A DNA stretch of 64,000 bases from Catonia carolina (taxonomy: Eukaryota > Arthropoda > Insecta > Hemiptera > Achilidae). The stretch's first letter is position 1, and each line of letters starts with the position of its first letter. The stretch covers positions 75,679,901 through 75,743,900 of the forward strand of contig JAQMRL010000004.1 in NCBI GenBank assembly GCA_035578175.1, given 5' to 3'. Both the position numbers and the translations under genes were made by a program. The notes below the pieces were generated by a model. The model saw only the letters and a list, made by a program, of their open reading frames with translations. It was not told the DNA's origin and made no database searches. This document shows, piece after piece, positions 9,869 to 19,591 of the stretch.

Positions 9869-10027
9869 TCCAAAGATGACGATACTTGGTGTATGTTTTG
9901 TGATAGGAAATTTTCGGAGGATTCTAAAGGGGAACTTTGGGTCATGTGCGTTATGTGTTCGCTGTGGGCCCATGTGGATTGTGCTGGGGCTGAAAAGGAC
10001 ATGTAGATCTGCGATTTTTGTCGGTAA
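9869..10027 (+). pseudogene. PHD-type zinc-finger remnant
   Basis: In frame from about 9869 the translation shows CMFC, CVMC, WAHVDC and ICDFC in order, the C-x2-C ... H-x2-C ... C-x2-C spacing of a PHD finger, ending at TAA. A TAG sits just before ICDFC, where tryptophan would be usual. Insect pogo/Tigger-like transposases often end in such a finger, so a decayed transposase tail is my best inference. A host chromatin gene exon is less likely with the stop. Confidence 0.5.
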
Positions 10028-10432
10028 ACGATTTAATTATGTTATGCATTTCTGTATCATTTTTTAATATATTCTGTATCTCTTTTAAAAACTAAAACCT
10101 GTATTTTTTATATTATACTTATGCTTTGAAACTAGATTGTATTTTTATTTTTTTGATTTAATACCTTTTCTTAATTTTTTTAGTGATATTTTAATTATTT
10201 TTACGATGGGTCCGGTTTTGGCAACTTTTTTTCAAATTGCCAAAGTGTAAGGTGTTTGAAAGTAAATTTTTCTTATACTAATTTTTAACTAGGCTATATT
10301 TTCTTTAAGTAAAATGTAAATTGTGCGTAATACTATAAAGTAAATATTACATCCTTTTAAAACATAATTTTTTACTTTTTTCTATTATTTTTAATCAAAA
10401 ACAAAATGGGGGTCCGGTTTTGGGCATTCTTC
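10028..10432. other. AT-rich stretch with two GGTCCGGTTTTGG motifs
   Basis: No gene seen. GGTCCGGTTTTGG occurs at about 10208 and again at about 10408, each next to the PHD remnant, perhaps as subterminal repeats of the element it came from. Confidence 0.4.
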
Positions 10433-10730
10433 TCTACTAGCAGGATCTACTAGCGTGTCGGTGACGGTGCTCATGGAGCTAGTTAATTACTGGCAGTGCT
10501 CTGGAAATATAAATATGTGAGTTGTGTTGAGTATTGCTGCACAAAGTACAGCTTACTACCAATTAGCAACGTTTCAAAACGTTCACACCGAGCTGGTTTA
10601 CTAGCGCTAGTCAATCACGTGACCTTTTCTCCCCTACTAGCACTAGTAAAATCAAACGTGTTCAAAGTCACTAGCGCGCTAGTGAATAACTAAACGCTTT
10701 AACTAATTTAACTGCTAGTTTCTCGCTTTC
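10433..10730. repeat. Cluster of CTAG-containing motifs
   Basis: CTAGC or CTAGT occurs roughly a dozen times in 300 bases, often as ACTAGCGCTAGT-like palindromes. Related motifs precede the PHD remnant at 9825..9842. This may be a subterminal repeat field of a DNA transposon; no end was identified. Confidence 0.4.
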
Positions 10731-11300
10731 ACGACGTACTCAGCGTCGTTGGAATAGTCCTTCAGGGAAGAAAGAAGATATCGTAGTTGGAAAATCTGAG
10801 AGGAATCTTTTCAGCAGACTTCTTCAAGAAAATGGTAGAACTGGATTTCTCATTTTCCATGAAACCTTGGGGTTGAACAAACGTATGAGCCCATTTTTTG
10901 TTGGATTCAGCCGATATGGGAGAAGTAAACTTGATGGACACTTATATTATGGTATATTTAGCGGTACCGGTTACAAGTAAACTAACATTGATGTTGACAT
11001 TTAGGTCACGACGAATAAAGGAGGAAAGGAAATGTTAAAGAACTTCCTTCCGCTTGGCGGTAAAAAAATAAATTATAATTACTTCACCATCATACTTGAT
11101 ACGATAGTATATTACTAAAAACTATGTAATGAAATTGTATTGGACTACGCCAACCCCGCTCACTGTTTAATTTCACGGTAACCTAAATTTAAAGCGTTTA
11201 AACTTATCATACAACCTTACACCTTGAAAACTAAATCACGATTGTATAAATAAAACTAATTAGTATTGGAAACAGGTACTTAGTTGACATCAATATATTA
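10731..11300. other. No recognised feature
   Basis: Less AT-rich than its surroundings in the first 300 bases, but translations in all frames gave no motif I could name. Confidence 0.5.
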
Positions 11301-11429
11301 TGCAAATAACAGGCAGGTGGTGTAAAATTTTACACTCGATCTGCTAGTTCCAGGGGTAAAATAAATATTTCTGTTTCTTATCACATGATCAGTCAATTAA
11401 ATGACTAAATTATTTAAGAACAGAAGAGA
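11301..11429 (+). repeat. Repeat A 5' fragment
   Basis: Begins TGCAAATAACAGGCAGG and stops after AAGAACAGAAGAGA, where an unrelated segment with a hammerhead-like motif begins. Confidence 0.8.
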
Positions 11430-11526
11430 TTATAATTAAATATAATACTCACCCAAGAGTATTACGTACATTCAAGATCTTTCGTCTCTCTCGGAGACAT
11501 CCTCAGGAATTATTATACTAAACACT
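11430..11526 (-). ncRNA. Hammerhead-ribozyme-like motif in a short repeat fragment
   Basis: On the reverse strand, CTGAGGA (11500..11506) is followed by one base, then a 5-bp stem GTCTC/GAGAC with loop CGAGA, then GAAA (11480..11483). AUUC just upstream of the core can pair with GAAU just downstream, as stem I. CUGANGA and GAAA are the conserved hammerhead core elements. The extra base before stem II and the tiny stem III are departures from the model. Hammerheads of this minimal kind are known from Penelope-like retroelements; activity here is unproven. Confidence 0.35.
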
Positions 11527-11921
11527 GTTGTTGTTTAGGTCAACAGCCGAAAGACTGGTTTGAACCTCAAGAGGTTTTACTAAGTAAAAACGAGGAGTAA
11601 GGTGGTTTACCATTGCCTTCCTCACTGAGTTGAAAGAGTATGCTTATCAGCATGCCAGGCCCTCCGAAAAGCACTCACTTTCCACCCTGAAAATGACACC
11701 TTCACTTCATTCACCACAGGGTCTGGCTGTATAGTGAAATTCATTACTTTCAGAGGAAATAACTCTGATTAGTGTCTTTTACACCTTTACCTCTTCTGTT
11801 CTTAAATGATTCAGTTATTTAATTGACTGACCATGTGATAAGAAACAGAACTATTTATTTTAGCCCTGCAACGAACAGATTGAGTGTAAATAATTTGACA
11901 CTCCACCTGTCTGTTATGGGC
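11527..11921 (-). mobile_element. Repeat A copy
   Basis: Full-length reverse-strand A from TGTTGTTGTTTAGGTCAAC to CTGTCTGTTATGGGCA. It lies upstream of mariner D, with A at 13527 on the other side in the opposite orientation. Confidence 0.9.
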
Positions 11922-12106
11922 AGAATAAACACTAAACACTAAACACATATAACATTTAAAACAAATATGGTCGAAGACCATATTTGTGCCGCACGCGGTT
12001 ATTCGGCCGAATGACGGTATAATCATTTGTTTCTAGTTTTCGCGACTTTGTAACAATTTGAAATAATTTGTCGTTATCAAAGTATGTCAGGCTGTTCATT
12101 ATATAT

Positions 12107-12109
<3 letters not shown>

Positions 12110-12168
<59 letters not shown>
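12110..12168. repeat. (TA)n microsatellite
   Basis: About 29 TA units adjoining the left end of mariner D, which targets TA. The short TATATAT on the right side is the continuation of this tract, so the transposon landed inside a TA repeat. Confidence 0.9.
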
Positions 12169-12169
<1 letters not shown>

Positions 12170-13516
12170 GAGGGTAGGCTGATAAGTAATGCACACATGC
12201 TTGTAGAAGACAACTAAATAAACTTCAGTAGCGCGCCTGGTGGCATGTGGAAGTACTATTTCTCCTCTACAAGCCTGCGCAGTTTGAAGGCGTTGCTTTC
12301 ATTCAGTTTGTTTTGAGTAGTGGAAGTATGGCGTCGTGTTCTGGTGCTATGTCAACGAGAATTAAACAACGCGCTGTTATCGAATTTTTAACTGCTGAGA
12401 AAGTGAATCCTAGTGAGATTTATCGTCGTTTAAAGGCTGTTTATTGTGACGATACTGTTGATAGGTCTACTGTGAATCGTTGGGTAATAAAATTTCGTGA
12501 TTGCCAACCTGGAAAAGCCTTAATTGTTGACAAAACACGCAGTGGACGACCAATCACTGCCTCAGACGATAATCGTCGCAAACTCATCGATGATTTGATT
12601 CAAAATGACCGGCGAATCACTCAACAGCGTATCGCAAACCAAATTGGAATATCTAAGGAACGTGTTGGCTTCATTATTGAACAATTGGGATACCGTAAAA
12701 TCTGTGCACGATGGGTACCACGCCGTCTGACAGACGAGAATAAACAGCGTCGATTGGAATGCTGTGAACAACTTTTGAAGCGCTACCGTGACGAAGGAGA
12801 CGACTTTCTTTTGAATATTGTGACGGGGGACGAGTCATGGGTTCATCATTACGATCCCGAAGAAAAAAGGCAGAGCGCTGAATATCGTCATCCACATTCT
12901 CCTGTTGTGAAAAAGTTCAAAACACAACCGTCCGCAAAAAAAATTCTTTTGACTGTGTTTTGGGATGCTCGCCGAGTTTATGTGACTGATTATCTGGAAC
13001 GAGGGGCAACGGTAAATTCTGCTCAGTATATACAGACTCTGAAACACCTCCGACGTCGAGTTTGTCGTGTTAGAGGCAACCTGGCGCCAATAATTTTGCA
13101 ACACGACAATGCTCGTCCACACACTTCGCGTGCAACTGGAGAGGCTCTGAGAAACCTGAAGTTTCAACCAATTTTACACCCTCCGTATTCTCCCGACCTT
13201 GCGCCTTGCGATTTTTATTTTTTTCCTCTACTGAAGAGAGACCTTAAGGGTAATCATTACAGCTCGGACAATGAGGTGAAGGCAGCTATTGCGTCCTGGG
13301 TTCGAGGAAAGTCGGAAGAATTTTTCAGTGACGGAATGAAAAAACTTGTTAAACGTTGGGAGAAATGTGTAATGCTTAACGGTGACTATATTGAAAAATA
13401 AATAGATAATTTGGTAGGTTAAGATTTGTACTTTAATTTGTTATTTACCCCATCTTGCTATTTCTTTTTGTTCGTCTTCTACAAGCATGTGTGCATTACT
13501 TATCAGCCTACCCTCG
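12169..13516 (+). mobile_element. Complete mariner element D
   Basis: 1348 bp with 43-bp terminal inverted repeats (12169..12211 and 13474..13516) starting CGAGGGTAGGCTGATAAGTA. I found no mismatch between the two ends. TA flanks both sides. The transposase frame is uninterrupted. Perfect ends with an open frame indicate a recent insertion that could still be autonomous. Confidence 0.95.
12328..13401 (+). CDS. Mariner transposase, DD34D, intact
   Basis: 357 residues, close to the usual 340-360 for mariner. It would cut and paste its own element at TA sites in the nucleus. Residues 11-60 form the paired helix-turn-helix DNA-binding region (QRAVIEFLTAEKVNPSEIYRR). The linker motif WVPRRLTDENKQ is at 129-140; WVPH is more usual. 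The catalytic triad is D168 in TGDES, D260 in QHDNARPH and D295 in LAPCD, with 34 residues between the last two, and YSPDLAP at 287-293. The frame opens at 12247, but I chose ATG 12328 because its context (AGTATGG) is good and the protein then starts at the family's usual place. The TGA/TAA-free frame ends at TAA 13399..13401. Confidence 0.93.
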   Translation: MASCSGAMSTRIKQRAVIEFLTAEKVNPSEIYRRLKAVYCDDTVDRSTVNRWVIKFRDCQPGKALIVDKTRSGRPITASDDNRRKLIDDLIQNDRRITQQRIANQIGISKERVGFIIEQLGYRKICARWVPRRLTDENKQRRLECCEQLLKRYRDEGDDFLLNIVTGDESWVHHYDPEEKRQSAEYRHPHSPVVKKFKTQPSAKKILLTVFWDARRVYVTDYLERGATVNSAQYIQTLKHLRRRVCRVRGNLAPIILQHDNARPHTSRATGEALRNLKFQPILHPPYSPDLAPCDFYFFPLLKRDLKGNHYSSDNEVKAAIASWVRGKSEEFFSDGMKKLVKRWEKCVMLNGDYIEK

Positions 13517-13526
13517 TATATATATC

Positions 13527-13911
13527 TGCCCATAACATACAGGTGGAGTGTCAAACTATTTACACTCAATCTGTTAGTTGCAGGGCTAAAATAAATAGTT
13601 CTGTTTCTTATCACATGGTCAGTCAATTAAATGACTGAATCATTTAAGAACAGAAGAGGTAGAGGTGTAAAATACACTAATCAGAGTTATCTTTTCTGAA
13701 AGTAATGAATTTCATTATACAGCCAGACCCTGTGGTGAATGAAGTGAAAGTGTCATTTGCAGAGTGGAAAATATGTGCTTTTCAGAGGGCCCGGCATGCT
13801 GATAAGCGCTCTTTTCCACTCAGTGAGGAAGGCAATGGTAAACCACCTAGCTCCTCGTTTTACTTAGTAAAACCTCTACAGGTTCAAACCAGCCTTTTGG
13901 CTGTTGACCTA

Positions 13912-13920
<9 letters not shown>
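13527..13920 (+). mobile_element. Repeat A copy
   Basis: Full-length, starting TGCCCATAACATACAGG ten bases after mariner D. Its open frame from ATG 13705 runs through the whole 3' part of the element and on into the neighbouring LINE, without a stop. A short TA repeat (13921..13943) follows. Confidence 0.9.
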
Positions 13921-13944
<24 letters not shown>

Positions 13945-15300
13945 CACATTTTCAGCCAACGGAAAAACAAGATTAGTTCGGGAATTAGTGTGAACAATGG
14001 TATTTACCTGAATACTTTACTGTTTGCCAATGATTTGTGGAATGTGCAAGAGAGTGAAGACGAGCTTCAGAGATCGGTGTATGTTTTGAATGAATTATAC
14101 AAAAAATATAATTTTAATATTCCCAATTTGGACGTATGGGTTAGAGCTATGGGGTACAGCTAGTTCATCAAATATAGAAATACTGCAGCGCTTTCAATCA
14201 AAATGCCTGAGACTGATCACTGCAGCCCCATGGTACGTAACAAATGAAATACTACACAATGACCTAAACCTGCTCTTCATAAAAGAATAAATTAAACAAC
14301 ATAGCGAGAAACATTTACAAAAACTAGAAGACCATCAGAATCAATTAGCGATTAGCCTCCTTGACAACAGCGAAGATACTTACAGACTGAAACGCTTTAA
14401 ACCACTGAACTTACCTCTACGATTTTGTTAGTCATTTAAATTTTTTTTTCATCTTTTCTACTTCAACTCGTAATCACCAGCATCTCATAATTGGCGTCGT
14501 TTTTCATCTCTACCATTGTCATTGTCATCTCCAACTTCAACACTTTGTGTTTCGGGATGTTGATTCACGGTTCATCAAGTTTGATTTTGTATAGATATAT
14601 TTTTTGTTTCTTCACATGGTCTTTCTCAAACACACTACTGAGTGTCGTTTGTGTTTTTAATTCTAAAGACATTGCTCAGATTTTCTCATATTTGCTTAAA
14701 GTTATTGTATTTATTAACTGATTGCAAAAGAAAACCTATACTGTTAAAAAAAAAAAATTCCCGTAAAAAAGTCAAAGTTAATGGCATTTACTGGTATATA
14801 TAAGACATAAGAGAAGAACGTTGGCAAATTCCAAGCAGTGTGCGGGATATTAGGAGAACCCTATGTAGGAAAACAAGGAAATAAAATAAGAAAATTTTAT
14901 GAGCTAATGACTGCCCCAGTCCTACTCTATGGAAGTGAGTCGTGGATTAGTACCAGACTACAGGAGAGTAGACTACAGGCGGCAGAGATGCAATTTCTGC
15001 GGAGAACAAAGGGTTGCAGTCGTAGGGACCAAACTAAGAAATGAGGAAATAAGAACGGAAAATGGATGTTTACAACCTTAATGAGAGATTGGAAACAACC
15101 TGAATATCGATATCGATGGAGGAAGCATGTAGAGGGAATGCCTGAGGAAAGGATCCCCCCCACAACGTTTTGCATTACAGACCACAACGTAAAAGAGATT
15201 ATGGGAGGCCACCCAAGAGATGGCAATAATTCAATAGTTTGTCACAGTTGTGAGTTGGAACACGCGGTAGCCTAATCCTTGATTGTGAGTAGAAGGAAAT
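13945..15300 (+). pseudogene. RTE-like LINE reverse transcriptase, broken
   Basis: The first part (to 14124) encodes LLFANDLWNVQESEDELQ, the strand around the catalytic YADD box, with FAND in place of FADD. A Jockey LINE (14125..14756) interrupts it. After the insertion the same protein continues with KSKLMAF, then VLLYGSESW, then AAEMQFLRRTKGCSRRDQ. Frameshifts follow 15040. The endonuclease and most of the polymerase are missing. Loss of one catalytic Asp and the breaks rule out activity. Confidence 0.8.
14125..14756 (+). mobile_element. Jockey-type LINE, 5'-truncated, inserted in the RTE-like LINE
   Basis: Encodes the C-terminal segment WTYGLELWGTASSSNIEILQ, then RFQSKCLRLITAAPWYV, typical of Jockey-clade LINEs. 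It continues past a stop near 14290 to RLKRFKPLNLPLRF. The 3' untranslated region matches 3299..3626 and ends in about 11 A. ATTCCC is duplicated on both sides (14119..14124 and 14757..14762), a target-site duplication. Confidence 0.85.
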
Positions 15301-15318
15301 ATTTTTTTTCAAATTTGA

Positions 15319-17258
15319 AAAATCTGGTGTGGAACACTCACACAACTTTCTCTTGCCAATGCAAATAATTAACAATATAACCTAACATTAGTAATAAAAC
15401 ATTAGAAATAAACAAAAAACTAACATCTAAAAATCTGGTGTGAAACACTCACACAACTTTCTCTTGCCAATGCAAATAATTAACAATAAACCTAACATTA
15501 GTATTAAAACATTAGAAATGAACAAAAACTAACCTCAAAAACATAACCTTATTTTAATCATGAGTGGAAGACGCAAAATGAAAATCGAACTCAATTTGGC
15601 TTAAAAAAAACGGAAAATCACACTTTCACGCTAAACTAGGCTCTGTAGAGAAAAATTCTCTAAACAAAAGTTGTAGATCTTTTAATTTTCTATAACTTTT
15701 ATTATATACACTTTTGTCGTAAAATGCATACTAAGACCGAAATGTTAAAAAAATCGATTTTTCTCACGTTTTCGTGAGAAAAAAAACAGAAAATCGCAAA
15801 TTACCGCTAAACTAAGCGTCATACAAAAAAATGTTTGAAACATAAGTTGTAGGTTTTTAAATTCTCTACAACTTTTATTATATAAGTTTTTGCGCTAAAA
15901 TTTATATTAAAGCCGTAATCTTAAAAAAACAACGTTTTTACGTGAAAAGAGCCTCACCGAGAATTTCAGCAGACATGGCGCCTACCCTATCTTGTAGAGA
16001 ATAAAAAATTGAGTAAAATAGGCGATTTTAAAAAAAATCGTAGGACCAGTTTTTGAGAAAATCGCAAAAAACTGAAAAATTATACGAATAAACTACTACT
16101 TCCGGTTGACCGATTTTGATGAAAATGTTCGTGTCGCGTCCGGTAGTGGTATGTAACTTAAGTTTCAAGTTTCAAGTTCGTACGATGTTCTGTTCTTGAG
16201 ATATTCTGTTCACACACACACACACAGACACACAGACACACAGACACACAGACCAATCGCTAAAAACATGTTTTTTGGGTTCAGGGGGTCTGAAAACGTA
16301 TAGATCCGGTGAAAACTGGATTTCGAAAAATCGACATGAAAACAATACTTTCCTTCCTATATATTCATATAGGCAAGAGAAAGTAAAAATATAACATTAT
16401 TTTAATCATGACTAAACGACGCAAAATTAAAATTGACCTGTTTGGCTTAAAAAAACAGAAAATCACTCTTTCACACTAAACTAGGCTCTGTAGAGAAAAA
16501 TATTTTAAATAAAAGTTGTAGATCTTTTTATTTCCTATAAAATATATTATAGTATACACTTTTGTCGTAAAATGCATACTAAGGCTGAAATCTTAAAAAA
16601 ATCGATTTTTCACACGTTTTCGTGAGAAAAAACAGAAAATCGCAAATTACCGCTAAACTAAGCGTTATACAAAAAAATGTTTGAAATAAAAGTTGTAGAA
16701 TTTTAAATTCTCTACAACTTTTATTACATACATTTTTGCGCTAAATTGCATATTAAAGCCGTAATCTTAAAAAAACTATGTTTTTACGTAAAAACAGCCT
16801 TACCTAGAATTTCAGCAAATATGACGCCTACCCTATCTTGTAGAGAATAAAAAATTGAGTAAACCAGGCGATTTTTAAAAAAATTGTAGGACTAGTTTTT
16901 GAGAAAATCGCAAAAAAGTGAAAAATGACACGAATAAACTACTACTTCCGGTTGACCGATTTTGATGAAAATGTTCGTGTCGGGTCCGGTAGTGGTATGT
17001 AGCTTAAGTCCTAAGTTTAAAGTTTGTACGATGTTCCGTTCTTGAGATATTCTTTACACACACACACACACGCGCGCGCGCGCACACACGCGCGCACGCG
17101 CACGCGCACACACACATACTCACACAGACCAATCGCTAAAAACATTTTTTTGGGTTCAGGGGTCTGAAAACGTGTAGATCCGGTGAAAACTCGATTTTGA
17201 AAAATCAACATGAAAACAATACTTTCCTTCCTATATATTCATATAGGCAAGCGAAAGT
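15319..17258 (-). mobile_element. Repeat B copy, host of a nested B
   Basis: The hairpin end (15319..15428) and the remainder (16390..17258) join to one full B copy when the inner copy is removed. Its microsatellite is CA/CG-rich (about 17056..17116). Confidence 0.85.
15434..16384 (-). mobile_element. Repeat B copy nested in repeat B
   Basis: Runs from TCTGGTGTGAAACACTCA to CAAGAGAAAGT, within an AAAAA tract of the host. Since the host sequence is known from other copies, the ends of B can be placed to within the five-A ambiguity. Internal inverted repeats around ACAACTTTTATT and CTCACGAAAACGTGAG are well preserved in this family. Confidence 0.88.
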
Positions 17259-17530
17259 AAAAAACTAAAAGAGAACAGAATATATCTAATTGTAAGACAA
17301 TATTATACTTGACTGCATAATACAATTCATTGTATACAATAAATGAATAAATAAACTTTATTGTCATGTAAATTAATATACAATTATAACAGACAAGTTA
17401 ACATATTTTTGATAGAAAATTGGTAGAATATAATACTACACAGAAGACGTAGAAGGTACACTCCCATTGTCAGTTGTTGTTTAGGTCAACAGCCGAAAGG
17501 CTGGTTCGAACCTCTAAAGGGTTTACTATA

Positions 17531-17769
17531 CCCCAACGAACTAAAGACTGCAGATGAGATCTAGCCAATAACAGCCAAGGTCGGGTGTGAGGTTGCCCCT
17601 TCGCTACTTCACAGTGTTCCATCGAACTCCAGCTAACTTTTTGTTAGGCTGTCATCCAAAGCGGGGCCACAACGTGACAACGCAGGATACAATTAACGAA
17701 AGTCAATTGGCTCTGTGCTGTGATCGTCACTATGCTCCGCCTTCATCTTCAGTCTCTAGTTCGTTAAGG
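17531..17769. mobile_element. Short MITE inside repeat A
   Basis: 239 bp with imperfect inverted ends. The left begins CCCCAACGAACTAAAGACTG; the right, reversed, begins CCTTAACGAACTAGAGACTG. TATA lies on both sides (17527..17530 and 17770..17773), consistent with TA-targeting Tc1/mariner mobilisation. A 63-codon frame in it shows no motif. Confidence 0.8.
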
Positions 17770-17989
17770 TATAAGTAAAACGGAAAGGAATAAGGTGTTT
17801 TACCAATGGCTTACTCATTGTGTGGAACAGTACGCTTATCAGCATACCAATCCCTCTGAAAAAATCTACTCTCCACGCTGCAAATGACACCTTCACTTCA
17901 TTCACCGCAGGGTCTGGCTTTAACGAAATTCATTATTCTCAGAGGAGATAACTCTAGTGTCTTTTACACCTCTATCTCTTCAGTTCTTA

Positions 17990-18159
17990 GCCGGCCGCAT
18001 TGGCGTAGTTCGTAATGTGCTCGCCTCTCATCATGCGATCTTGGGTTCCAATCCCATTCAGGCACGGCATATTTTCATACGGTACAAAAAATTCATTTCA
18101 TCCTTCACCGTCTCCATTAGCAGTAATTGTAGAACAGTTGACGTTAAACCAAAAAAAAA
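17990..18159 (+). mobile_element. tRNA-derived SINE, family F
   Basis: Starts GCCGGCCGCATTGGCGTAG, with box A-like TGGCGTAGTTCG and box B-like GGGTTCCAATCCC about 45 bases later. It ends ACGTTAAACC followed by nine A. CTTCAGTTCTTA and CTTCTGTTCTTA flank it, a 12-bp target duplication with one change, inside repeat A. Confidence 0.88.
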
Positions 18160-18406
18160 CTTCTGTTCTTAAATGCTTCACTAATATAATCGGGTGACCA
18201 TGTGATAAGAAACATAACTATATTTTGAAGCCCTGGAACTAGCAGATCGAGTGCAAATAATTTACCACTCCACCTGAATGTTATGGGCAAGTTCTCAGAT
18301 TAGTTAAAATTAGCGGGGTTGCTGCGTATTCAGTTATTATCTCCTCTTCAACTGGCTATTGACACTGATGTCAAGTTTCCAGTACTAAGTGTTTTTATTT
18401 GTTCAG

Positions 18407-18928
18407 GTGATTTGGCTTTCAACGTGTAAGTTTATGTGAGAAGTTAAAGGTGATTTGGCTTTCAACGTGTAAGTTTATGTGAGAAGTTAAAGGTGATTTG
18501 GCTTTCAACGTGTAAGTTTATGTGAGAAGTTAAAAGTGATTTGGCTTTCAACGTGTAAGTTTATGCGAGGAAGTTAAAGGTTATTTGGCTTTCAACGTGT
18601 AAGGTGATTTGGCTTTCAACGTAAAAGTTTATGTGAGAAGTTAAAGGTGATTTGGCTTTCAACGTGTAAGTTTATGTGAGGAAGTTAAAGGTTATTTGGC
18701 TTTCAACGTGTAAGGTGATTTGGCTTTCAACGTGTAAGTTTATGTGAGGAGTTAAAGGTGTTTTTGCTTTCAACGTGTAAGTTTATGTGAGGAGTTAAAG
18801 GTGATTTTTCTTTCAACATGTAAGTTTATGTGAGAAGTTAAAGGTGATTTGGCTTTCTACGTGTAAGTTTATGTGAGGAGTTAAAGGTGATTTGGCTTTC
18901 TACGTGTAAGTTTATGTGAGAAGTTAAA
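18407..18928 (+). repeat. 43-bp tandem satellite
   Basis: About eleven full units starting GTGATTTGGCTTTCAACGTG and ending GAGAAGTTAAAG, plus two 24-base partial units at 18580 and 18691. The partial units are 111 bases apart, each followed by two full units, which gives a short higher-order period. Late units have TTTCTACGTG. Confidence 0.95.
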
Positions 18929-19219
18929 TTTGCCGTGAAGCATAACGAGCGGTAGGTTGCTAGTTTATTATGAAATCTGAATTACGAGCGTAAATAAGTT
19001 TTTATGGTGACGGAACAGAAGGGATAGAGGAATTATAATTAAGAAGTTCTGCGCCGAGTGTGAAGTGCTCTTGTTAAGTTTATTATTGTTATTTATTATG
19101 TGCTTATTATAGGGCGGTTAAGTATGGATAGTGCAGCACTTACTTATGTACTTACTTACTTACTTACTTCAATAAGTAATAATAATAAACTAATAATTTA
19201 TTTCCCAGAAAACATTTTT

Positions 19220-19586
19220 ACTTTCTCTTGCCTATATGATTATATAATATAGGATGGAAAGTATTTTTTTCATGTTGATTTTTCGAAATCGAGTTTTCAC
19301 CGGATCAGTAAGTTTTCAGACCCCTTGAACCCAAAAAAACATGTTTTCAGTGATTGGGCTGTGTGTGTGTAAACAAAATTTTTCGAGAACAGAACATCGT
19401 ACAAAGTTGAAACTTAAGTTAGGTACCACTAGAGGACGCGCGCACCACACACAGACCAATAGCTAAAAACATGTTTTTTTGGGTTCAAGGGGTCTGAAAA
19501 AGCCTACATCTGGTAAAAACTCGATTTCGAAAAATCGGCATGAAAACAATATTTTCCTTCCTATATTCATATAGGCAAGAGAAAGT
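19220..19586. repeat. Inverted pair of repeat B ends
   Basis: The microsatellite-side end of B occurs forward (19220..about 19433) and then reversed (about 19434..19586), joined near GGACGCGCGCACCACAC. Both outer ends are the ACTTTCTCTTGCC end; the hairpin end is missing. Confidence 0.75.
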
Positions 19587-19591
19587 AAAAA

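Larger units (their letters stand above)
17474..18289 (-). mobile_element. Repeat A copy carrying a MITE and a SINE
   Basis: Reverse-strand A, readable as one copy when 17531..17769 and 17990..18159 are removed: it starts GTTGTTGTTTAGGTCAACAG and ends TGAATGTTATGGGCA. Its divergence fits an older insertion that received later ones. Confidence 0.85.

Noticed and set aside
12247..12327. An N-terminal extension of the mariner transposase from the first ATG
   Set aside because: The extra 27 residues have no counterpart in mariner proteins, and the ATG at 12328 has better context and gives normal length.
12835..13167. A 110-codon reverse-strand gene
   Set aside because: Antisense shadow of the intact mariner transposase.
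14010..14290. A chimeric LINE fusing RTE-like and Jockey-like domains
   Set aside because: ATTCCC is repeated at both borders and the RTE-like reading resumes after the Jockey poly(A), so it is one LINE inserted in another.
16205..16260. CACACAGA repeat as a separate regulatory tract
   Set aside because: It is the normal internal microsatellite of repeat B, found at the same place in other copies.
18407..18928. A CRISPR array
   Set aside because: Units are contiguous 43-bp repeats without unique spacers, in a eukaryotic repeat-rich setting.
19125..19172. Telomere-type repeat
   Set aside because: Only a few TTAC units occur (ACTTACTTACTTAC); it is a short microsatellite, not TTAGG.
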